Origin: Lautropia mirabilis
GTDB lineage: Bacteria; Pseudomonadota; Gammaproteobacteria; Burkholderiales; Burkholderiaceae_B
NCBI GenBank assembly: GCA_945876565.1
Contig: CAMCOS010000027.1
Coordinates: forward strand, 1-35,216
Direction: 5' to 3'
Length of the DNA: 35,216 bases
Part shown: one piece after another, positions 1-6,262 of the stretch
Position numbering within the stretch: position 1 is the stretch's first letter
How the letters are laid out: the number at the start of each line of letters is the position of its first letter
The notes under the pieces: generated by a model
Databases searched by the model: none
The model's input: only the letters and a program-made list of their open reading frames with translations
Told to the model about the DNA's origin: nothing
Translations under genes and position numbers: made by a program

Positions 1-73
1 CTTGAATCGCGTCCTTACTGTGAAATACTTCGATGAACTTGGTGTACCTAGACTCACATGACCTCAACTTCTC

Positions 74-146
74 GAACCGCCTGGTGCGGACCCGCATGCC
101 AGGTGGTGTGGCAGGGGCGCGGCTAGCTGCCGCCCCCTATGCCGAT
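74..146 (+). mobile_element. possible group II intron 3' end (domain V/VI-like hairpins)
   Basis: Seen: positions 76-107 fold into a 9-bp basal stem (one G-T wobble), a 2-nt bulge (TG, 97-98) on the 3' side, a 4-bp apical stem and a 4-nt loop. A second G+C-rich hairpin (GGGGC...GCCCC, about 114-137) follows, and the segment ends in CTATGCCGAT at 137-146. Known: this order resembles the domain V/VI end of bacterial group II introns. Against it, the hairpin is 32 nt instead of the usual 34, has no GNRA loop, and no reverse transcriptase is visible because the window starts here. It may simply be a hairpin downstream of ppx, which is on the other strand. The segment overlaps the last codons of ppx. 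Confidence 0.38.
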
Positions 147-1625
147 CAAGACCTCGAACTGCATGCCGACCCTGCGCCATTCGTCTTCTTCCGCGTGAAG
201 AGAAAAGTCCGTCAAGGGATGCTTGGCTAGCCAGTCTTGGTTGACGGTGGTGACAATAGAATTTCCTTTGACACTGACCGACAGGGCGATGGCCTCAACC
301 TCCTCACGTCTGCGACACAGCAGTGCCGCAAGGCGCAGCGCCAAAATCGCCATCCACTGCTCATGTGACTTCACAAGCGAATGCACTTTACCGAGCTTGC
401 CGGTGTGTGCCAGCACCAGCATGGCCACGGTCGCCTGGTCCGCCTTGGAAAAGCCTGGCATGTCGGCATTATTCAGAATGTAAGCACCATGTTTGTGGTA
501 ACTATTCGATGAAATTGACATGCCCACTTCGTGCAAGTCAGCAGCCCAGCTAAGCGCGTGTTTAAGCTCGTCCAGTGGGCCGGCTTTGGGGAACAGGCTT
601 TCATATAGACGCTGTGCGGTACGACGCACCCTGGATGCTTGACGCGAATCCACGTGGTAGCGTTTCATGAAGACCCTGACAGTTTCATCGCGGCGATCCT
701 GTGCCTCACTGCGTCCGGCCAAATCAACCAGCACACCCAAGCGCAGTGCACCATCGCCCGTGTGCATGGTGTCAATGCCCATCTCATCAAAAAATGCGCT
801 CATAATCGCCAGACCACCGAGCAATACGTCAGCACGATCAAGTTTGATGCCGGGGAGGTCTTCCGGGATTACACGCCCCGACTTGATAAGCTTTTGGCGC
901 AAGCGTTTTAAGCCTGATGCGGTGATGCCTTTTTTGGATAAACCACCTTCGATGAGAATCGCATGTAGGGCTTTTGCCGTGCCAGAAGATCCGTAAGCTT
1001 CCTGCCAGCCGAGCCTCTTATAGGGCTTGGTGATGACCTCAATTTCCCGCTGGGCCGACATCTCGGCAGTGCGCATGGCGTGTTCGTCAACCACGCCATC
1101 CGGGAAAAATCTGCGGGTGTAACCCACGCACCCCATGTAGAGTGACGACATGACCAATGGCTCTTCGCCCTTGCCAATAATGACCTCAGTCGAGCCACCA
1201 CCAATGTCGACCACCAGTCGCTTGTTCTCAGAAGCGGGCAGGGTGTGATTGACCCCAGTGTAGATCAAGCGGGCCTCTTCTCGGCCAGCGATTACTTCAA
1301 TCGGGAACCCAAGCGCGGCCTCGGCGCTTGGCATGATTTCCGGTGCGTTGCGCGCCACACGGAAGGTGTTGGTGGCCACCGCACGAACTCGATCTGGGTG
1401 AAAGCTGTCGAGTCGCTCCCCGAAACGCTTCAGGATACTCAAGGCTTTATCGATGGCCTCATCGCTCAATACCTTGTTTTGGTCAAGGCCAGCCGCCAAT
1501 CGCACCGTTTCTTTCAGGCGATCGATTTGATAGATTTGGCGCACGCCGTTTTCTTCGTGCACGCGTCCAATGGCCAGTCTGAAACTGTTGGAGCCTAAAT
1601 CGACTGCTGCCAGTAAATGTTCCAT
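123..1625 (-). CDS. ppx: exopolyphosphatase (Ppx/GppA family)
   Basis: This 500-residue protein should release terminal phosphate from polyphosphate, and possibly from pppGpp, in the cytoplasm. The N-terminal ASKHA-fold phosphatase domain (about 1-310) starts with the phosphate-binding motif AVDLGSNSFRLAIGRV. It has the second glycine-rich loop DIGGGSTEVIIG near residue 143 and GDGALRLGVL near 300. The C-terminal HD-like domain (about 315-490) contains HEVGMSISSNSYHKHGAYIL. The length fits the long two-domain Ppx type. The start is ATG at 1625 with a weak AAGAG upstream, and a perfect TATAAT lies at 1655-1660 on this strand. The gene is divergent from ppk, 137 bp away, instead of in the enterobacterial ppk-ppx order. 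The last residues (GIGGGS) are encoded inside the hairpin-rich segment at 114-146, so the C-terminus may not be ancestral. Confidence 0.95.
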   Translation of the reverse strand: MEHLLAAVDLGSNSFRLAIGRVHEENGVRQIYQIDRLKETVRLAAGLDQNKVLSDEAIDKALSILKRFGERLDSFHPDRVRAVATNTFRVARNAPEIMPSAEAALGFPIEVIAGREEARLIYTGVNHTLPASENKRLVVDIGGGSTEVIIGKGEEPLVMSSLYMGCVGYTRRFFPDGVVDEHAMRTAEMSAQREIEVITKPYKRLGWQEAYGSSGTAKALHAILIEGGLSKKGITASGLKRLRQKLIKSGRVIPEDLPGIKLDRADVLLGGLAIMSAFFDEMGIDTMHTGDGALRLGVLVDLAGRSEAQDRRDETVRVFMKRYHVDSRQASRVRRTAQRLYESLFPKAGPLDELKHALSWAADLHEVGMSISSNSYHKHGAYILNNADMPGFSKADQATVAMLVLAHTGKLGKVHSLVKSHEQWMAILALRLAALLCRRREEVEAIALSVSVKGNSIVTTVNQDWLAKHPLTDFSLHAEEDEWRRVGMQFEVLIGIGGGS

Positions 1626-1654
1626 GCTTGCTCTTTATACGAATTTCTGGCGCG

Positions 1655-1660
1655 ATTATA
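1655..1660 (-). promoter_or_regulatory. candidate -10 box of ppx
   Basis: The minus strand reads TATAAT here, a perfect sigma-70 -10 hexamer 29 bp upstream of the ppx start. No good -35 is seen at 16-18 bp spacing, so this is only a candidate. Confidence 0.35.
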
Positions 1661-1762
1661 GGGTCTCTAAATGACAATGGCCGATCGCATCAGGCCACAA
1701 AGATCGTTGGGCTTGTGTCATGATGTAACTGTTTGACTCATAAAAAAGTTTCCTGAACCACC

Positions 1763-3913
1763 ATGGCCACGACCACTGTTCGCGCATCAAAGCAGCCTCA
1801 GACCATCAGCGACCGCACCGCCAATGCTGTTCGCACCCGAACCCCAAAGGTCATTGAGCCCCGGTTTTTAAACCGTGAACTCTCTTTGTTGCAGTTTAAT
1901 GAGCGGGTGCTGGCCATGGCAAAAAACCCCGCAACACCCTTGCTGGAGCGCTTGCGCTATCTTTGTATCGTGAGCTCCAACCTCGATGAGTTCTTTGAGA
2001 TCAGGGTCTCGAGCCTAAAGGAGCAGCAAAGGCTGCATCCCACCATGCGTGGGCCAGATGGATTGACGGCTTCCGATGCTTTGGCGCTTGTGGAAAAGGC
2101 CGTCCACGCTTTGGTACAAAAGCTCTACGCGCTTTTAAACGATGAGGTTTTACCCAGTCTGCGCACGCAGGGTGTTTACTTGCACCAGGCCTCCGAGTGG
2201 GATGAAGCGCAGCGTGCTTGGGCACACGACCTCTTTGTGCGCGACATGATGCCGTTGCTGACGCCAATTGCTTTGGATCCAGCTCACCCGTTTCCCAGGG
2301 TTCTGAACAAAAGCCTGAATTTCATTGTGCCCTTGTCGGGTGAGGATGCGTTTGGCCGCAAGGCACGCATTGCGGTGGTGCAGGCACCCAGAGCGCTGCC
2401 TCGGGTGGTGCGCATGCCACCATCCATTTCCGGGCTGCCGCATGGCTTTATTTTGTTGACCTCGTTGATTCGCGCGTTTGCGCCCGAGTTGTTTCCGGGC
2501 ATGGAAGCGCATGGGGTGTTTCAGTGGCGTGTGACCCGCAATAGTGACTTGTTTGTTGATGAAGAAGAGGTCACCAACCTGCGGCAGGCTTTGCAGGGTG
2601 AACTCTCACAGCGTAACTTTGGCTCTGCGGTTCGGCTTGAAATCGATCAACTGACCCCGCCACACATCGAGGCGCTGTTGCAAACAGAGTTTGGACTGCA
2701 GGCCGGTGACACCTATCGGGTCAATGGGCCCGCTAACGTGGCGCGACTGATGCAGATTTGTCAGGAGGTTGATCGACCTGACCTGCTGTTTCCCGAGTTT
2801 CAAGGTCCAGTGCCCAAGGTATTTGCCACTTTGCCGCATAAGCAAGGTGCCATATTTGACTTGATCGCCGCCGGCGACCAGCTGCTGCATCACCCTTATC
2901 AATCGTTTCAGCCAGTGATCGATCTGTTAACGGCCGCTGCACGGGATCCAAACGTGGTGGCGATCAAGCAAACGATCTATCGCACCGGCGAAGATTCCAA
3001 ACTGATGGAGTTGTTGATTGCCGCAGCACGAGCCGGCAAAGAGGTCACCGCCGTGGTGGAATTGATGGCCCGGTTTGATGAGCAGACCAACATCAATTGG
3101 GCCGCCCGGCTTGAGGAGGTGGGCGCGCACGTGGTTTATGGCGTGGTCGGTCACAAGACGCATGCCAAGATGTTGCTCGTGCTCAGGCGCGAGCAGGGGC
3201 GCATACGCCGCTATGGCCATCTGGGCACGGGTAACTATCATCCCCGGACTGCCAGGCTGTACACGGATTTTGGGTTGATAACGGCCAATCCAACCATCTG
3301 TGAGGACATGGACAAGGTGTTTTCTCAGTTAACTGGCTTGGGCGCACGGCGTCAGTTAAAGCTGTTGTTGCAGTCACCATTTACCATTCATGAGTCGGTC
3401 ATCAGCATGATTCGGGCTGAAATGGCAGCAGCCAAAGCCGGTAAAAAAGCCCGCATCATGGCCAAAATGAATTCTTTGTTGGAGCCCCAGGTCATTGAGG
3501 CGCTTTACTTGGCCAGTCAAGCTGGTGTGAAGATCGACCTGATCGTCAGGGGGGTCTGTGCGTTGCGTGCCGGTGTGCCCGGGCTATCAGACAACATTCG
3601 GGTACGATCGATCATTGGCCGGTTTTTGGAGCATTCGAGGGTGTTTTATTTTTTTGATGGTGGCAAAGAGCAGGTTTACCTGTCATCGGCTGACTGGATG
3701 GACCGAAACTTCTTTAGACGCGTGGAAGTAGCGTTTCCAGTGCTGGATCCGGTGCTTAAGCGTCGCGTGATCCGAGAGGCGTTCACCTTGGCGCTAAAGG
3801 ACAACACCAGAGCGTGGTCACAGCAGCCAGATGGCAAATTCGTGCGGGTTGCCTCTCGGGCAGCGCCTGCGAACATGCATGATGAGCTCATTGCGCTGCT
3901 GGGGTCGAAATAG
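1763..3913 (+). CDS. ppk: polyphosphate kinase 1
   Basis: PPK1 reversibly transfers the gamma-phosphate of ATP to polyphosphate. The 716-residue product has the family N-terminus FLNRELSLLQFNERVLAMAKN after a non-conserved extension of about 33 residues. The phospholipase-D-like C-terminal half carries the two essential histidines: His467 in THAKMLL (equivalent to the autophosphorylated His of E. coli PPK) and His624 in LEHSRVFYF. The motif YLSSADWMDRNFFRRVEVAFPV lies near residue 640. The length is normal for the family and no damage is visible. The chosen ATG at 1763 has no strong ribosome-binding site. Together with the divergent ppx it forms a synthesis/breakdown pair for polyphosphate, and tRNA-Pro follows downstream. 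Confidence 0.97.
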   Translation: MATTTVRASKQPQTISDRTANAVRTRTPKVIEPRFLNRELSLLQFNERVLAMAKNPATPLLERLRYLCIVSSNLDEFFEIRVSSLKEQQRLHPTMRGPDGLTASDALALVEKAVHALVQKLYALLNDEVLPSLRTQGVYLHQASEWDEAQRAWAHDLFVRDMMPLLTPIALDPAHPFPRVLNKSLNFIVPLSGEDAFGRKARIAVVQAPRALPRVVRMPPSISGLPHGFILLTSLIRAFAPELFPGMEAHGVFQWRVTRNSDLFVDEEEVTNLRQALQGELSQRNFGSAVRLEIDQLTPPHIEALLQTEFGLQAGDTYRVNGPANVARLMQICQEVDRPDLLFPEFQGPVPKVFATLPHKQGAIFDLIAAGDQLLHHPYQSFQPVIDLLTAAARDPNVVAIKQTIYRTGEDSKLMELLIAAARAGKEVTAVVELMARFDEQTNINWAARLEEVGAHVVYGVVGHKTHAKMLLVLRREQGRIRRYGHLGTGNYHPRTARLYTDFGLITANPTICEDMDKVFSQLTGLGARRQLKLLLQSPFTIHESVISMIRAEMAAAKAGKKARIMAKMNSLLEPQVIEALYLASQAGVKIDLIVRGVCALRAGVPGLSDNIRVRSIIGRFLEHSRVFYFFDGGKEQVYLSSADWMDRNFFRRVEVAFPVLDPVLKRRVIREAFTLALKDNTRAWSQQPDGKFVRVASRAAPANMHDELIALLGSK

Positions 3914-3943
3914 TCTCTACCAATCTGCTATAGTTCTGCTCTT

Positions 3944-4020
3944 CGGGGCGTAGCGCAGCCTGGTAGCGCATCTGCTTTGGGAGCAGAGGGTCGCGAGTTC
4001 GAATCCCGCCGCCCCGACCA
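3944..4020 (+). tRNA. tRNA-Pro (anticodon TGG)
   Basis: A complete cloverleaf is visible. The acceptor arms CGGGGCG (3944-3950) and CGCCCCG (4010-4016) pair fully. The D arm is GCGC...GCGC, and the anticodon stem TCTGC/GCAGA encloses the loop TTTGGGA with anticodon TGG. The T loop is TTCGAAT between GCGAG-side and CCCGC-side sequences. The discriminator is A and CCA (4018-4020) is genome-encoded. It lies 30 bp after ppk and is followed by a strong terminator. Confidence 0.97.
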
Positions 4021-4030
4021 GTCTTAAGGA

Positions 4031-4066
4031 AACCGCCACTCAGCATGCTGGGTGGCGGTTTTTTTT
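4031..4066 (+). terminator. Rho-independent terminator after tRNA-Pro
   Basis: Arms AACCGCCAC and GTGGCGGTT flank an inner palindrome CAGCATGCTG, forming a long stem that runs directly into eight or more T residues. It starts 11 bp after the tRNA 3' end. Confidence 0.9.
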
Positions 4067-4115
4067 AAGCCACCTAAAAGGTTTTGCTTTGATGGTTTGA
4101 GACAGCCTAATTTAA

Positions 4116-4155
4116 TGTTTAGCAATGTTAAACACCCTCGGGTATTTGTTATAAA
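4116..4155 (+). promoter_or_regulatory. candidate promoter/operator of the toxin-antitoxin locus
   Basis: TGTTTA (4116-4121) and TAAACA (4129-4134) form a perfect 6-bp inverted repeat with a 7-bp spacer. A possible -35 (TTAAAC, 4128-4133) overlaps its right arm. A TATAAA -10 candidate lies at 4150-4155, 34 bp before the antitoxin ATG. Such loci are normally autorepressed at a palindrome over the promoter, so this is a reasonable operator candidate, but the match is by eye only. Confidence 0.35.
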
Positions 4156-4188
4156 TCATAAGGCTTCAATTTTTTCAGTGAGTTGTAA

Positions 4189-4440
4189 ATGGAAGTTGTG
4201 CTAAGAAAATATGGCAACAGCACCGTTGCAGTTTTACCACCTGCGGTTCATAGGGACTTGTGGCTATCTGCTGGTTAAGCGATGACGCTTAACACCAATG
4301 AGCAGGGGAACATCGTACTGGCTCGTAAGTTGAAGTTTAAGCTTGCTGATCTGATTGCCCAATGCAATCAGCAGGCTCCTATGCCAGCTGATCTAGCACT
4401 GTGGGATACGACAAAGCCTGTTGGGCAGGATGTTTGGTGA
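4189..4440 (+). pseudogene. MazE/ChpB-type antitoxin gene broken by an in-frame TAA
   Basis: Read through, this is an 83-codon MazE/PemI-like antitoxin. The N-terminal swapped-hairpin DNA-binding part begins MEVVLRKYGNSTVAVLPPAV, and the acidic/flexible C-terminal part ends DLALWDTTKPVGQDVW. Codon 30 (4276-4278), within ...WLSAG-stop-AMTLN..., is TAA where relatives commonly have Gln, so a single C-to-T change would explain it; no frameshift is needed. An ATG at 4282, three bases after the TAA, could restart translation and give a 52-residue peptide. That peptide would retain the C-terminal toxin-binding region but lose most of the DNA-binding half. The terminal TGA overlaps the toxin ATG by one base, the usual coupling of such pairs. 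A sequencing error cannot be excluded. Confidence 0.8.
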
Positions 4441-4778
4441 TGCCAGTTTTTGATCGAGGAGATATCGTCGCGGTACCTTTAGACCCAGAACTCGGGCATG
4501 AGCAAAAGGGCACTAGACCAGCCCTAGTTTTGACTACTAAAGCGTTTAACAAGCTAGGTGATGTGCTTGTTGCGCCCATTACACAAGGCGGCGAGTACGC
4601 TCGGTCTGCTGGATTCGCAGTCACCCTTTCAGGCAGTGGTAGTAAAACGCAGGGCGTGGCATTGATTAATAAAATCAGGATGCTCGATCTAGTTGCTAGA
4701 AAAGCAAAAAAAGTTGAAAGGGTTAGTGCCGTGGTGGTTGAAGATGCCCTTGGAAGGTTAGCTACGCTCATGGAGTAG
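4440..4778 (+). CDS. MazF/ChpB (PemK)-family endoribonuclease toxin
   Basis: This 112-residue PemK-like toxin should cleave mRNA at short sequence motifs. It shows the family opening FDRGDIVAVPLDPELGHEQKG, then the catalytic-loop arginine (Arg26 in GTRPALVLT) and the conserved threonine (Thr48 in APITQGG). The section RSAGFAVTLSG and the C-terminus KKVERVSAVVVEDALGRLATLME resemble ChpB more than MazF proper. The start at 4440 is chosen because it overlaps the antitoxin TGA (TGATG) and matches the family N-terminus; the open frame extends upstream only inside the antitoxin gene. No truncation or missing key residue is visible, so the toxin appears functional although its antitoxin gene is interrupted. 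Confidence 0.88.
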   Translation: MPVFDRGDIVAVPLDPELGHEQKGTRPALVLTTKAFNKLGDVLVAPITQGGEYARSAGFAVTLSGSGSKTQGVALINKIRMLDLVARKAKKVERVSAVVVEDALGRLATLME

Positions 4779-4808
4779 TGCGCATCAGCCCCAAAATTAG
4801 TAAACCAG

Positions 4809-4839
4809 ATGACAGAGACCCAGATCGGATCTCTGTCAT
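4809..4839. terminator. inverted repeat between convergent genes, possible bidirectional terminator
   Basis: ATGACAGAGA (4809-4818) and TCTCTGTCAT (4830-4839) form a perfect 10-bp stem with an 11-nt loop. It sits between the toxin gene and the convergent MaoC-Pta gene. There is no clear T-tract on either side, so termination would be weak or Rho-assisted. Confidence 0.45.
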
Positions 4840-4875
4840 GGCTCCCCGCGTTTGCCTGCTAAAAATAAAAAATAT

Positions 4876-6258
4876 CTACTCAGCCTGTGCCTTTAACCAA
4901 TCACTATAAAGTGCAGCCAGCACACAGGAGAACAACCGCGCCTGCTCATTGTCTGCGCGGCTAGTGAGCATCACGGGCACCCGGGCACCCAGCACCAAGC
5001 CTGCCGGTTGCGCATGCGAGACAAAGGTCAGTTGTTTGGCCAGCATGTTGCCAGCCTCCAGGTTAGGTACGATCAGCACCTGGGCCTGACCAGCTACGCC
5101 TGATTCAATATGTTTGTCACGCGCCGCACCCATGTCGATGGCATTGTCCATGGCCAGTGGTCCGTCAACAAGCCCACCTTTGATTTGGCCACGCTCGGCC
5201 ATCTTGGCGATGATCGCGGCTTCCATTGAAGAGGGAATGTTCGGGTTGACTGTCTCAACCGCTGACAGAATTGCCACCCTAGGCTTCTCCATACCGCAGG
5301 CTCGGGCCAAGTCGATCGCGTTTTGGGTGATGTCGACCTTGGTGACCAGATCAGGCGCGATATTGATTGCCGCGTCACTGATAATGATCGGCTCTGGCTG
5401 GGTTGGCACATCAAGCACAAACGCGTGTGAGATTCGACGCTTGCCGCGCAGACCGCCCTCACGTTTGACGACTTGTCCGAGCAAATCATCTGAGTGCAGA
5501 TTGCCTTTCATGATGCTGCGTACGCGCGCTTGATGCACCATTTCAACCGCAGTGCGGGCAGCTTCGCGGTCAAGGCCGATATCCACGATCTCGATGCCGT
5601 CTAGCTTAAGATCGTGCTTCTGCGCGATCCCGCGGATGATGGACTCAGGTCCAATCAAGACTGGTGTGATAAGCTGGTGATCGCGAGCCAGCAATGCACC
5701 TGCAAGGGAGTTTTGATCGGTTGGACAGACAACCGCACACGTCATCGGTGGGCGATTTTTGGTGAGCTCGAGCAGCTTGGTGAAATGGTCGTGAGTTTCT
5801 AGCGTTAGCCCAGGTAAGTCAGTTTGGTTGATGGTGACGGTCGTTGTGGGGGCGCTGACCTTCGCCTGACCGGTGGCAATCAAGCGATTGTTCTGATCGG
5901 TGATGCTTGTCTCAAACAGAACCTGCGGTTTGACAAGCTTGTCCAGCAAGCGCACGCAAACCGTTAAAACATCCCCTAGGCGGGCGCGCTCCACAAATTG
6001 AAAGCTCTGCTCCAGATACAGCGTGCCGGGCCCCGGCAACACATTTCCAAGTAGACTCGAAACCAGCGAACCAACCCACATCGAGGGCGCAACCGAGGCT
6101 GGACCCGTTGAGCCGAGTTCATTTGAGGGCAAGTGCAACGGATTCACATTGCCGCTGGCGTGAGCGAACAAGTACAGATCCTTTGCTGTTACTGCACGTT
6201 TGAAAGACGCTGTATCACCGGCTTTCAACTCATCCCAGGTTTTGTTTGTCAATTGCAT
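4876..6258 (-). CDS. MaoC-like domain fused to phosphate acetyl/butyryltransferase
   Basis: The 460-residue fusion has a MaoC/hot-dog hydratase-like domain (about 1-145) and a PTA/PTB phosphate acyltransferase domain (about 170-455, with RSIMKGNLHSDDLLGQ, HAFVLDVP and DGPLAMDNAIDMGAA). The second domain exchanges CoA and phosphate on short acyl groups. The start is ATG at 6258, four bases after the upstream stop and preceded by GGAG inside the upstream gene; the frame is open 40 codons further, but only within that gene. The MaoC motif reads SGNVNPLH (residues 35-42), so the usual catalytic Asp is Asn37 while His42 is kept. It is probably translationally coupled to the DUF3141 gene. No acetate kinase gene follows. 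Confidence 0.88.
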   Translation of the reverse strand: MQLTNKTWDELKAGDTASFKRAVTAKDLYLFAHASGNVNPLHLPSNELGSTGPASVAPSMWVGSLVSSLLGNVLPGPGTLYLEQSFQFVERARLGDVLTVCVRLLDKLVKPQVLFETSITDQNNRLIATGQAKVSAPTTTVTINQTDLPGLTLETHDHFTKLLELTKNRPPMTCAVVCPTDQNSLAGALLARDHQLITPVLIGPESIIRGIAQKHDLKLDGIEIVDIGLDREAARTAVEMVHQARVRSIMKGNLHSDDLLGQVVKREGGLRGKRRISHAFVLDVPTQPEPIIISDAAINIAPDLVTKVDITQNAIDLARACGMEKPRVAILSAVETVNPNIPSSMEAAIIAKMAERGQIKGGLVDGPLAMDNAIDMGAARDKHIESGVAGQAQVLIVPNLEAGNMLAKQLTFVSHAQPAGLVLGARVPVMLTSRADNEQARLFSCVLAALYSDWLKAQAE

Positions 6259-6262
6259 GTTG

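Noticed and set aside
33-230. 65-codon open frame on + at the left edge
   Set aside because: It overlaps the ppx 3' end and the hairpins; the peptide reads through presumed structured RNA and no ribosome-binding site is seen.
1626-1762. Possible Pho box between ppx and ppk (TGTCAT near 1717 and TTGTCA on the other strand at 1672-1677)
   Set aside because: Only isolated half-sites; no second half-site at the required 4-bp spacing on either strand.
4401-4439. Upstream extension of the toxin frame to an ATG at 4401
   Set aside because: It lies within the antitoxin C-terminus; the family N-terminus and the TGATG overlap both place the start at 4440.
4780-4875. Possible attachment-site copy of the tRNA-Pro 3' end after the toxin gene
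   Set aside because: No repeat of the tRNA T-arm/acceptor sequence could be found there.
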